Shown here: one piece after another, positions 1-11,654 of the stretch | Position numbering within the stretch: position 1 is the first letter of the stretch | Layout: every line of letters starts with the position of its first letter | Assembly (NCBI GenBank): GCA_025201365.1 | Contig: JAIXMF010000020.1 | Span: 186,001 to 250,000, forward strand | Source: Syncephalis plumigaleata | Taxonomy: Eukaryota > Zoopagomycota > Zoopagomycetes > Zoopagales > Piptocephalidaceae | Length of the DNA: 64,000 nucleotides | Reading direction: 5' to 3' | Translations under genes and position numbers: made by a program | Notes under the pieces: generated by a model | Told to the model about the DNA's origin: nothing | The model's database searches: none | Seen by the model: the letters and a program-made list of their open reading frames with translations, nothing else

Positions 1-1032
1 AGATCATTATTGATACGGAAAGTAATCACAATGCTAGCAACAATCATCACGAGTGGTACCATTATTCTATACAAGCTAGCCTATGAAATAGAAGCTACAC
101 CGGATATGACGACAACATCGATGGTGCATGACATTGTCCACTACATCGATAAACTCCATCTGGCACGAATAGCCTATGGTGGTGTTGCTATTCTACTAGT
201 AGCAGGTGCATCCTATACATCAGTTGACCATTCTAGCTACGTTAAACAACAGCGTACACATCGAATTCATTTATGTTTAGTGGCCATCACATTACTACTA
301 CTCCTACTTGCTCGTATGCATAATTTATTTGTATTTGTGTTGTTTGGTGGTCAGCTTTACTTGCTCATTAAGCATACACAGCAACTACGAGCGATTGCGA
401 AACAATCCGCTGATGAGACGTATAACGAGCATAGTATCACTATGCAGGTAGCAAAACTAAGTATACTTACATTAGCGTTGCAACATGCAGCATTCTTTGT
501 TCTTGGTAATAGCAATGCTTTATCGTCAGTCGAATTGAATAACGCGTATATTGGTCTGACCTCTTTCATCCCAGCCATCGTTGGATTACTTGCTTTTATT
601 TGCAACTGGTCAGGTCCTATATGGTGGATGGTGGCCAGCATGCTAGCACTAAGCTATTTAATCGAATCAGACACAAGTGTCGCTACTGCTAATCAACAGT
701 CATTGTCATCCACTAATATATTCAATGGTGATGATATCAATGAGCAGTATAGTGAAGAGAAATCCCAGTTGACGAAACACCTAAACAATTCACCTAGATC
801 GAGTTGTACACCAATCAATAACTGGACTAGATCGATTATCATTCTACTATGGATAAACAAGCTGTTCTTCTCGATCAGTCTTCTTTGTTTATCCATTGCC
901 GTGACAATACTACGCTACCATTTATTTATCTGGACGGTATTCTCGCCAAAGTATTTGTATCAAGCATTCTGGATGGGATTCCATCTAGTAATGACAAGTG
1001 CCTGGTTAGTATGTCTCGCTCAATCGCGGTAA
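1..1032 (+). CDS. LAS21: GPI ethanolamine phosphate transferase 2, C-terminal part (LAS21/GPI7/PIG-G), cut by the window edge
   Basis: The frame is open from base 1, so only the C-terminal ~343 residues are present and the true start lies outside. The family is an ER multi-pass membrane enzyme that adds ethanolamine phosphate to the second mannose of GPI anchors. Visible here are about eight hydrophobic helices and the family signature region HAAFFVLGNSNALSSVELNN followed by AYIGLTSF and NWSGPIWW, which I recognise from the LAS21/PIG-G C terminus; the end (FSPKYLYQAFWMGFH) also fits. A hydrophilic Ser/Asn-rich insert (about residues 220-270) sits between helices and is probably lineage-specific. 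No intron is needed. The gene converges on ADE4, with only about 100 bp between the two stop codons. PIG-O/GPI13 is the main alternative but fits less well. Confidence 0.85.
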   Translation, partial: RSLLIRKVITMLATIITSGTIILYKLAYEIEATPDMTTTSMVHDIVHYIDKLHLARIAYGGVAILLVAGASYTSVDHSSYVKQQRTHRIHLCLVAITLLLLLLARMHNLFVFVLFGGQLYLLIKHTQQLRAIAKQSADETYNEHSITMQVAKLSILTLALQHAAFFVLGNSNALSSVELNNAYIGLTSFIPAIVGLLAFICNWSGPIWWMVASMLALSYLIESDTSVATANQQSLSSTNIFNGDDINEQYSEEKSQLTKHLNNSPRSSCTPINNWTRSIIILLWINKLFFSISLLCLSIAVTILRYHLFIWTVFSPKYLYQAFWMGFHLVMTSAWLVCLAQSR

Positions 1033-1131
1033 TTAACCAATCCATGCAACATAAACACAATAAATAAATGATATCATGACATAATAATGCATTTATTAAA
1101 CATAAACAAATCAATTGCAACAAGACAATGC

Positions 1132-2917
1132 CTATTTACCAAAGTTATTGTGTAAGCCGATGGTTTCCGGTGCATCTGCCTCGCGCTTCATCTTCTCTTC
1201 GTCATTTCGTGCACTATCAATCATGCGTAGATATTCCGAGGATACATCACCCGTAACGTAGCGTCCATCAAATACCGATGTATCAAATTGCTTTAGGGTT
1301 GGATTGAACTTGTTACAGGCAGCCACAAGATCCGGCAATGTCTGGAAGATGACGCAATCGGCACCGATCACCTTGGCGATCTCTTTTTCATCTCTATTAT
1401 ACGCTACAAGTTCGTGCGGTGATGGCATATCAATGCCGTAGACATTGGCATATCGAATGGCCGGTGCAGCCGAGGCAAAGTAGACCTTCTTCGCACCGAC
1501 ATCACGGGCCATTTGTACGATTTCACTCGAGGTAGTACCACGCACGATGGAGTCATCCACGAGTAGTACATTCTTACCGGCGAATTCCATGGCCATCGCG
1601 TTCAATTTACGACGTACATTCTTGCGTCGCATCGTCTGTCCGGGCATGATAAACGTACGACCGATATAGCGATTCTTAATAAATCCCTCACGATAGGGTA
1701 ATCCCAGTTTGTGGGAGAGTTGTAGTGCTGATACACGACTCGTATCGGGCACGGGAATCACCACGTCGATATCGTTATCCGCACCTAGTACCTTTAAAAT
1801 TTGATCGGCCAATGCCTCGCCCATGGCTAGACGTGCGTTGTACACGCTAACACCATCGATAATCGTGTCGGGACGCGCAAAGTAGACGTATTCAAAGATA
1901 CATGGCGCGAATGTTCGATCCGCAACCAGTTGACGTCTTGTAATACCTGAACGCGTGATAAGCACAGCTCACCCGGTAATATATCGGTAACATCGGTGAA
2001 TCCGAGTGCATCCAATGCCACCGACTCTGAGGCAAACATGTAATCATAGGCGATGCCATTGTTATGCGGTTGATTCGCCATATCAGGTGTGCCGATATCC
2101 GTTGTCTTACGACGACCATAGACAATCGGACGAATGCCATTAGGATCGCGGAATCCCACGATGCCATAGCCGGCAATCATGGCCACACAAGCATAGCCAC
2201 CGTGACACGTCTTGTATAGTTGCTCGATCGCCTTGAATATATCCTCCTCGTCAATACGAATCTTTCCCGTTTGTTGTAGATTATTGGCAAATATATTCAA
2301 CAAGAGTTCCGAATCGGAATCCGTATTAACATGACGATGCGCTTCCTTATCGAGGAACGTACGCAATTCATCAGCATTCACCAAATTACCATTCTATATA
2401 TCATAATAGTGTTAGATTAAGATACAGGCATATCATTGATGCCACTTACATGAGCAAATACAATGCCATACGGACTGTTGACGTAGAAGGGTTGTGCCTC
2501 TGAATGTGAGGATGATCCAGCAGTTGGATAACGAACTACATACCCACGTATAATGAATTAGTTACATTCTTTACCTATCCTATTAATGTATATGCTACTT
2601 CTATTAGTACTTACCATGACCAACGCCTAAACTACCAACAAGTTGTACTAGTTGCTGTGCATCAAACACATCACGCACCATGCCATTGGCTTTGCACTGG
2701 TACAAACGACCACGTTCACCACAGGTGACGATACCCGCTGCGTCCTACAAGGGGAAAGAGTTGAGGTTACATAGAAACAACAACAACAACAACACTACTA
2801 CTAGTTGTAACAAATACTTACCTGACCACGATGCTGTAGTAATCCTAATCCTTCAAATAGCTCATGTGCAGCTAGACCATGTCGATTGGCCAAGATGAGA
2901 GCAATAATTCCACACAT
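1132..2917 (-). CDS. ADE4: Amidophosphoribosyltransferase (glutamine PRPP amidotransferase), ADE4/PurF
   Basis: Catalyses the first committed step of purine synthesis: PRPP + glutamine to 5-phosphoribosylamine. The start at 2917 gives [14 protein letters not shown], placing the class II glutaminase nucleophile Cys directly after Met. The PRPP loop [14 protein letters not shown] and the block [19 protein letters not shown] are present. Introns read from splice sites are about 2394-2449, 2536-2614 and 2745-2821. The frame breaks once near 1968, between PGEL and the expected [11 protein letters not shown]: the sequence is one base short, as if CTTGTG had become CTGTG. Protein similarity is uninterrupted on both sides, so I read this as a consensus error rather than a dead gene. 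The gene ends tail-to-tail with LAS21. Confidence 0.93.
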
Positions 2918-3149
2918 GGCAACAGAACAATGTGATATGAAAGACGCGGTAGTAGCAGTAATAGCAGTAGCAGTAGAGACGGTAGGTAAATGGATACCTG
3001 ACTACAATAGCAAAATGAGCCATATAAATCCACATTTTATATTTAAAAAAGAAAAAACAATCAACATCTCCTATTGGTTAATGCGATCAATCTATTCCCA
3101 TTGATTTGTCATTAAGATCTCTTTATTACTCGATCATAGATGTTTATAT

Positions 3150-4874
3150 TTACGCTTTACGATGTCGTTCTACGAATAGACGAATACGATCATACGCTTC
3201 ACGTAGTTTATCTTCTGGTGCCGTGTAGACAATACGGAAATAGTTTGGATAGCCGAAACACTACACATTCAATAAACAAACAAACATGTTATTATTACAA
3301 TGACTATTAATGTATAAACTAGTATGAGTTACCTGTCCAGGAAGACAGAATACTGATTCTTCTGCCATAAGACGCTCAGTGAATGCTAGATCGTTGGGTA
3401 GATCGGTAAATGCATCCGGTTGTACGCCCACCATCATGTACATGGCACCTTGTGGTATGACTACGGTTAAACCGGGTATTTTACTTAGACACTCGGCACT
3501 TAGATTGCATGACGCTACACTCATGTTAAGATTAGTATAGATCCATGTAGATCATGTTTACAATCATTACCTCTAGTAATTGAATGGTATCATCATGGAA
3601 TGATTGTGGTGTATCACCTAGAATCTTGGGCAATGACATTTGTATAATACTATTGGCACCAAGTATCAATTGACTGAGTGAGTTGAGACCAGCACGAATC
3701 TAATCATATACATTACTGGATTAGCATTCTATTACATGTATAAATCATTTAGATATCGGCTACTTACCTCCTTGAATAGATCATGACGATCATGAATGAG
3801 AATCCAGCCTAGACGCCAGCCTGGCACCAGGTATTTCTTCGCTAATCCACCTACAGCCAGAATAGGCACGGTGGTGGATAGTGTAGCCATGGGATAGAAG
3901 GTATGCCCGCTAAACACTAGATCGCAGTATATCTCATCGGCAATAATAGGCAAATGGTAGCGTTCGCATAGGGCCAATAGATCAAGTAGATGCTCCCGTG
4001 TGTAAACGGAACCACATGGATTCGATGGACTACATAGATATACATCACATAGGATAGTAATGTTTAACTCAACAATCTATGTATGCCTGCTATGCTTGCC
4101 ACTTACTTGTTAATAACAATAGCACGAGTACGTGGACTAATCAATGATTCTATATGAGTAAGATCTGCTTCCCAATTACGCTCCGGCTACTCATTCATTA
4201 GTATCATCACATATCCATTTTAGTTAGTACTTACAATTAGATTATAGAATTGACATTGAATACCCTTGGATGTCGCTAGTGTTTCGTAGAGCGAGAATCC
4301 CGGTTTAGGTATGAGTATCTCATCGCCTTCATTGGCCAATACGGATATACACATATCCAATGCTCCTGAACATCCACTAGCAATAATCACATCACTGCTC
4401 GTTAGCGGTGCTTCCGGTGTACTATGCTTAGCGGCAATGGCTGCGCGTGCCTCCTCGAACCCTATTAGATCATCATCATCATCATGGTTATTACTGCACT
4501 TCATCTACATTCTCACTATGCTTACCAGTGGATGGAGCATAGCCATGAGTGAGTGGTCTTGCCACCGCTTCTTGAATAGCTTTGAAACTAGTCTCATGAG
4601 TGGATAGATTGCCAAATACCGTTGGATCACCTATATGATATCCATTCAGTTAATATATTCAATTCTAATGGCCTATCCCTTGCTTACCTAGTGCCAAGCT
4701 AATAACTGGCTTATCTGCATTAGGTACTACTTTTAAGTTGTCTACAATACGACGAATAGGATTGACAGTACGTTGCGCAACAATAGACGCACTCACTGGC
4801 TGCCAACTATCTGCAGTAGTAGTAGTGATAGTAACAGCAGTAGTAGTATCAGCTACTTCACTATTGGCAGGCAT
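3150..4874 (-). CDS. TAT: Tyrosine aminotransferase (PLP-dependent, class I)
   Basis: Transaminates tyrosine and related aromatic amino acids with 2-oxoglutarate, starting tyrosine breakdown. From the N terminus I read [81 protein letters not shown] and [16 protein letters not shown], whose Lys region holds the PLP Schiff base. The C-terminal block [18 protein letters not shown] is typical of TAT. Several short introns separate these exons (one at 3261-3332). At the exon start near 3525 the expected RHANLSAECL needs one more A than is present (GCAAAT read as GCAAT). The start at 4874 is the first Met before a Thr-rich leader. Alanine aminotransferase is less likely because of the TAT-type GAMYMMVG block. 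Confidence 0.88.
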
Positions 4875-5526
4875 GATTCCAATTGTATAGTAATGAACGC
4901 GACAACTACAAGCAATAGAACGTGTATGTGTATGTGCACACCAAGCAATCAATAGAAAGAAAGAGAAGGAGAAGGAGAAAGTTACAAACGAACAGTAAAT
5001 GCGACTATGGGTGAGTAACTAGTACCGTTGTTGATATGAAGGATACACTTATAGACTGAGCTGAGTGATATAACACCGATAGATTAAATCAAACAATTGA
5101 GAGCGTGGGTAAATATCGATTTCTGAGATGAGAGAGATGAGATGAGAGAGATCACTTGCTATCCTCATACTCCTTTTATGTTCACCCTTACTAGTCTTAC
5201 TCTCAACTAATTAATGTCTATTACGTAAATACAAACCAAGCCTATAGACATATATTGTCTAGGCAGTAGTCAATGGATAGAAACAGTCATTAGTATTATA
5301 AAAGGGAAAGCCAAGTCAATTCAATGGTAATGACATATCATCATTATCATGCATCTATTAATCAATAGACATAGTATAATACGTAAATACTAGATTTATT
5401 TAATTCAATGAACATACTATTTTATAAGCGAATGATATCCTACAGAAAAACAAGTCAAATCAACTTTCCTTACTTCTTTAACACGATGATAAATCGTGTG
5501 TATTGACTTAGTAAACAATACTCTCA
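4875..5526. other. Intergenic stretch between TAT and the histone deacetylase gene
   Basis: About 650 bp, AT-rich, with no convincing reading frame. It should hold the TAT promoter (TAT is read leftward from 4874) and the 3' region of the deacetylase gene. A purine-rich run lies at about 4955-4980 and GAGAT repeats at about 5127-5150. No RNA gene or transposon is visible. Confidence 0.5.
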
Positions 5527-8500
5527 CTAAGGTTTACTAATGAAGGAATAGTTTGTAGTATTTGTGCTATTATTGCTAGTGTTATTGCTATTGCTACTAG
5601 TGTTGTTAGTACCAGCAAGACTATGAATAACAGATGAGGAACGTGGCAGTATCAATCGTGGTATTGTAGTATATTTATGCAATGTATTTGTTGATACTAT
5701 TGGTGAGATACCTTGTGATAATGTCGTAGATGCTGCGTCTTTCTTTCTCTTCTTTCTTCCTTTTGGTTGTTGTTGCTGTTGTGCTGTTCTACTACTTTTG
5801 TCGGTGGAGATTGATGATGATGATGATGTGCAGTTGGATTAGACGATATGACATCTGGTTTGTTCTCTGTTTTTACTAGGGTCATTGGTGTATCTACTGG
5901 TTCATTGCTTGCTTGTGTGGGTATTAGACATAATTTCGTTTGTATAAATGTCTGCTCATTTGGTTTATGTTTGTTATTAGCTGCAAGTTGTGTTGTTTGA
6001 GGTGTCGCTGATCTATTGTTATTCATGGTACTGCTACTACTACTTGTGGTGTCCATTTCTTGGTTAATGTAAATGATGGCGATTCATTGTTGATGATTGT
6101 GTCGAGTAAGAGGATGGCTTTACGTCTATATTCATATCTGAGCTTGCCAAAGAACTAGAGGATGATGGCGATGATGTTATTGATGTAGAATGAGAAGAGT
6201 TGGTCGTACTATTAGAGGATAGAGTATGTGGAGAAGATGTTGGCCTTGAAGACTCTTGCTCTTCTTCTGTTTCTTCTGTTTCTTCCGTATCTTCTTCCGT
6301 ATCCGTATCCGTTTCTTCTTCTGTTCTTCGTCTTCATCCTCTGCTGCTGCTGCCTCTGCTCTAGCTTTCCTTGCAGCTAAACGGGCTGCACGTGACATGT
6401 GTGTGCTTTGCATTTTCGATGTGGGTCCACTTCGTCTTCGTTTGAATCCCGTATAGTTTGTATCGGTAAATTCGCTAAAGTTCACTTCGCTCAAACAACG
6501 CCAATAAGGTTTATGCGCTATGACGACATTCATAACATCCTTGTAAGCAGCGGGACTGAAACGACCATTAGGGCGTGGAAATGACTTTGTCTTCAATAGC
6601 GCGTGTACACATGCTTCGGCACATCGAGCAACCATTTCAAGATTGTAGCCACCCTATAATGATTCATGTTAGTAGTGCATCATATCTACCAATAAAGTCG
6701 ACTTGCCTCCAATATTAGTGCTAAACGACCATTTGCTAGATGTGCCATTAACTTGGAGGTCATCCAGCCGAATCCACCAGGGGATACTTTGCAATCACCA
6801 ATTGGATCACCTATATATATATTATATATATTAGTGCTATACAAAATAGATCAATAGCTATCATCATTACCTTCTGAAGCATCAAATCCAGCCGATACTA
6901 TTCGTGTAAATAATGTCATTAGTATGTATAATTACACGCATGATAATTCACCTGTAACTTACCCACTACTAGATCTGGATTGAATTCTTTCCCTACCGGT
7001 AAGACATCTTTTCAAATGCCAAACTATAATCGCTATTCGTCATATTGGGTTCCTCCCATGGTATATTAATATTTCTACCATTGATGATTAGCTATCAACT
7101 ATATATATATATATTATACAGCAGGCTACTTACTTTCCTTGACCGGCACCCTCACCTACATAGTCATAGAATCCATCTTCGGATCCCGGATAGAATACAC
7201 CTTCCTCATATCGATGGATAGATACGAATAAAACATTAGGATCATCGTAGAATGCTTCCTGAGTACCATTTCCTATATAGTATTTGATAAGCTGATGTTA
7301 TATATATCCTCTAATATCAATCTATTTCCTAATTACCATGATGTACATCCCTAATTATTACACAGTTCAGATGAGTATGATGTCAACATATCAATTTGTA
7401 AATAGTCTCTTACCAATCAACGATCATAATACGATTAGCTAGCTTCAGCTCTCTTAACCGTTTAACCGCCACCACCTTTTATCATTATTGGTTAAATCGT
7501 GTATATTGTCATTATTATATTGAATAGTAACTTACTACATTATTATAAATACAAAAACCCCTATGTTATACAACAATCGATTAGTTAATTAGATTAATAA
7601 ATATATTACAAGTACTTACATCGACTATAATGAAAATGATAATAATAATCATGATGTATATGCATATATCAGTAACACTATTTCATCTATACAATGCGGG
7701 TTACTTCATTTACCTGATCCTTTTCAGCATGATGTCCTCTAATTCATAATTAGATCTTTGTTTATATATAAACAATCATTTGATAACTTACGGTGGACGC
7801 ACAATAGCAATACCATTATTAACTTTCCCTGTGGCTATTGCACAACATAGTTCAATACTACCACCACAGCTAAGACGCGCACAGAATGGTGTCTCATTGT
7901 TAAAGTAGAGCGAGTCACTTTCATCGGCAAATGCTTCTAGCTCCTTTAACGATTGACCTATTACACGTATAAACAATCATTACAATCATTATCTAGTGCT
8001 AATTACACCTACCTCGCAATTGTTCAATTCGTGTATAGTGTTCTGGTTCATGAAATAGTTGTATCTCCTTTTCCGTAGCAAGACGAGCAGGTATACGAAT
8101 ACACTTCTCCAGTAGATTCTGCTCTCTCAATTGATCGTAGATGGCGGTCATTCGATCTGGATTCTCCGGATGTTCATCGTCATCATCGCTGTCGTAAACA
8201 AAAATATTCTTGTGACTAAACATACGTGCATCATAGACTAATCCGGTCTTTACCCCTGATATTGATGCTGATGATGCTGATGATGCTGATGATACTGATT
8301 TCATAGTAGATGATTTGTTCGTTACTACAGCTTTGCTATAGTTTGATGCTACCGCTGTTATTGTTTTATGGTGAGGATGCTGATGATGTAGTACCAATCT
8401 CCGCATACTGGTCGATGGTGTAGCATTGCTACTACTATTACTGCCACTACTGCTACTTCTGCTAATACTAATCGTTTGCTCGCTCTTCACCTTCTTATGA

Positions 8501-8823
8501 TAGCTTACCAAACCATCACTGTCTAGTTGATTGATGGTGGAGGGATGGAATCGTTCAATAGGCGGTGCTAATATATCCATGGATATAGGGGGTTTCTTTG
8601 ATTCCTTGGAGGGAGTAGCACTTTGTGGATTGAAACTGATACGCATAGGTCGCCACTCGTACGTTTGCTGCATCTTCTTTTGTTGATCTTGCTTACGGCG
8701 ACTACTACTGCTGCTGCTACTGTTGGAATTATGAGAGTGATTAGGATTACGAATAGATTTGTGCTGGTCATCTGTTATTTCGTCCTTCATTGAAATGGCG
8801 TGTACAACACTACTGTTGCTCAT
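5527..8823 (-). CDS. Class II histone deacetylase (HDA1/Clr3-like) with micro-exons and a long disordered tail
   Basis: Zn-dependent lysine deacetylase, probably nuclear and repressive. A Ser/Asn/His-rich N-terminal region (~190 residues) precedes [24 protein letters not shown], the His pair [65 protein letters not shown] and ALILEGGYNLE: the complete class II catalytic core. The core spans very small exons: 25 nt (7714-7738), 5 nt (7620-7624), 25 nt (7536-7560) and 14 nt (7337-7350). Near 7015 the frame is one base short before [12 protein letters not shown]. After the core comes an acidic Thr/Glu/Ser tail, then His/Gln-rich sequence and GRKKRKKD. This tail lies in three frames; two of the switches would be explained by AAA read as AA. 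The last stop at 5527 assumes the tail is one protein; an earlier stop at 6177 is the alternative. Confidence 0.85.
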
Positions 8824-9444
8824 ACTAGTACCACTACTACTACTACTATTACCGCTACTATTGCTCCCACTAATGAGGTACGTGTCGATCTATGCTGTAA
8901 TAATAGGTTGTGGAAAGAGGACGCGTATAAACAACGCGTATATTGTTGTATCTAACGGTAATCGTGTTTGTAGTAATAGTAGTAATAGCAGTAAAACTGT
9001 AGATTTGTAATTCAGAGTGTATAACTACTAGCACTAATACTGAGACCAACAAGGAGACACGTGTATAAAAGACAACAGCGGTGGTGAAAGGAATATCGTG
9101 GTACAACGCTGCGTATACAGCAATAAATGGCTATAGCAATAGGAGCGAGATATACTGTAGTGGAACGAGCATACAAGCACTGATATAAACACACGTACAC
9201 AGAAATAGAAAGAGAGAAAGAAAGAAAGAGAGAGAAGCTCACGTCACGAAACTAAGCCGACTAAAAGACTTTATCAAATAAGAACGTTAGTTCAGCTATT
9301 AGAAAAACAAATCAAAGAAAAAGAAAGGAAAGGAACATTCATCAATGTGTGTATACGCTACAATTTAAATAAAATTCTTATATGGTTATTCAATGCTTCT
9401 CATTTGGCATAGATGTCATATGTTAGTTTATTATCATCGATTGA
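8824..9444. other. Intergenic region upstream of the deacetylase gene
   Basis: About 620 bp between the deacetylase start and the BCKDHA stop, both on the minus strand, so it carries the deacetylase promoter and the BCKDHA 3' end. It holds triplet-rich sequence (ACT/AGT) near 8825-8880 and a GA-rich run at about 9207-9238. Small open frames here are low-complexity and unsupported. Confidence 0.45.
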
Positions 9445-11359
9445 TTATTTATCGGCATAGCCCTCTGTAGAATAGTATTCTGGGTAGCGTTTAATGAGAT
9501 CGTGTAGTTCCCGTTCCTGTTCCTGTAGGATCTTGGATGGTTTATCATAAACATCAGTAAATAGCTCGGATAATGCTGGCTTCTTCGCTTTCTCAGCAGT
9601 TGCAAATTCAGTTAGTAATTGTTTACGCATATCAGCACGTAATTCCGTTTCCATCTCTTCATTCCACCAGGAACGAGCCTCGAGATATTTGCGTAGTCGA
9701 GTGATCGGATTGTCCTTTTGTTTCCAATCTTCTACTTCCTATATTGCATTGTTAGTATGGATACTCTAATAATGTTGCTATAATGATCACTTACCTGCTT
9801 GGAACGATAGGCCGATGAATCATCCGAGTACTATGATGACCGACACGATAGGTCATTGCTTCAATAAGTACCGGTAAGTTCTTTTGAACAGCTAGTTCCG
9901 TGCTCGTTTTGTTGCATTATAAACAGCCTGAAATGACAATAAACATTGTACACCAATTGTAATAAACCATCTACTTACCCAAACATCATTCCATCTACTC
10001 GAATGGAATTAACGCCATAACCTATAATAACATTGTATTAATGTTTCTGCTATTGACTATAATGCAATATAACACTACACTTACCAATACCTCGACTAGC
10101 TATTATTATTATTACATCATCATTATTACAGAATCAATAAAAGCAATCTCTTAATCATTTACTCGTCTACTTACCAATACCATCGCCCTTGTATTGTTCT
10201 TCTACCGGTGTTGAAATGGCAAATCCATTATTACGACTAATAACAGCAACGTCAATGAATGATCCTATGTATATCTAGATATTTAGTTACACTTACCAGA
10301 AAAAGATGACTGGACACTTTAGTGTAGCAGCAAAGTTAAGAGCCGCATGGAAATCACCCTCACTCGCTGCGCCATCGCCGAAATAGCACATGACGCAGTT
10401 GCGACGACCTGCTCGTTTAAGCGCGTAAGCAGCACCGGCTGCCTGGGAATTTGCGTAGCCAATGGCGAGAATAGTATGGAAGTTAAGCGCGCGTGAGCCA
10501 TAATGTACAGGCATCTGACGGCCTTTACCCGGATCATCTTGATTCGAGTAGCACTGTGCCATGAATTCACGTAGTGCAAAGCCTCGATGCAGCAATACGC
10601 CTGCTTCTCGATACTACACATTATGACATTAGTATCGTGTAATAGATGAATATAATAAATTACCTGACCAAAGATAACATCTTGTGCATCAAGTGCAGCT
10701 GCCTACCAACCGTCGATTCTAATCATAAAAGTATTATATTAATAAATAATATATTGTTATTACTGCTATTACTTACCTTCACCATATGTGGTCATATAGA
10801 AGGAGATACGCCTTGACGCTGTGCCTCATACATGATGACATCCATGATATTAAGAGTGACCATATTCTTATAGATAGCCACTGCTGTCTCTTGATCCAAC
10901 TGATAATAATGAGGGTTAGCATGTGCAATGTCATTACTTAAAATTATATATATATATATATTATAATAGAGTAACTAATACCTTTGGATCATGGCTAGGA
11001 TCGGCTACCTTGCCTTCATTATCCATCACTTGATAAGTAGGAATGGCTTCATCGAGTCCACTGATAAAGTTCAGCTTATCCGTAAAGTACGAGTTGGTCG
11101 CACCGGGAAAGTGTACCTTACGCCGCGTTTTGTCCGCCCAGTCGATGCTACTTCCTCTTGACTAGCTGACTTACTCATATGTCGGCGCTACCAGTAGGGT
11201 AAGTTAAAGTAAAGCAACTACGCATGTTTCCATTAGCACCACTACTTACCTGAGCTACCGTAATTCCCCGTGCTATACCACTAGTCTGTTTGAGCAACTA
11301 GGTAGTTGTCGCCGCATAGGAATGCGTAGCGTATTGACCAAACGAGTTGAGCGTAGCAT
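9445..11359 (-). CDS. BCKDHA: Branched-chain 2-oxoacid dehydrogenase E1 subunit alpha, mitochondrial (frame interrupted)
   Basis: Thiamine-diphosphate-dependent decarboxylase subunit of the mitochondrial complex that oxidises the 2-oxoacids of Val, Leu and Ile. The start at 11359 gives a basic presequence ([18 protein letters not shown]). Recognisable blocks follow: [55 protein letters not shown] (ThDP motif), [39 protein letters not shown] and the typical C terminus ending [10 protein letters not shown]. One exon is only 15 nt (10085-10099). The frame breaks about nine times, each explicable by one base missing from a run of two to four, while the amino acids remain excellent. This points to consensus error rather than decay; an inactive copy cannot be excluded by eye. 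Confidence 0.85.
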
Positions 11360-11654
11360 ATTGTTGCACCTATTATCAATAGAGATAGAGAGTATCAGTG
11401 GGGATACAGTAGTGATGACCCTACAGGAATAGGATAACAAGCAAAGAAGTAGTAAGGATAGAAGGAAGAGTCAAAGAGGCGGTAGAGTGCAAACGCGGCT
11501 ACCTTTTAGTATTATACTTCAGCCTGGGAAATACTTCCCCACTCACAGATCGCATTTCCTATTAAAGCACCGATCAGGATGCTATTTCACGTATACATGA
11601 ATAAAAAGAAATGAATAATTTATTAAATACGTTATTGTTTCATGTTGATGCTGA

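Noticed and set aside
5697-6056. Independent small gene starting MDTTSSSSS
   Set aside because: Reads better as part of the disordered deacetylase tail, connected to its neighbours by single-base frame shifts.
10319-10621. Alternative 100-residue frame overlapping BCKDHA
   Set aside because: It contains SPLATQIP, a genuine E1-alpha motif reached only by a frame shift; it is part of BCKDHA, not a separate gene.
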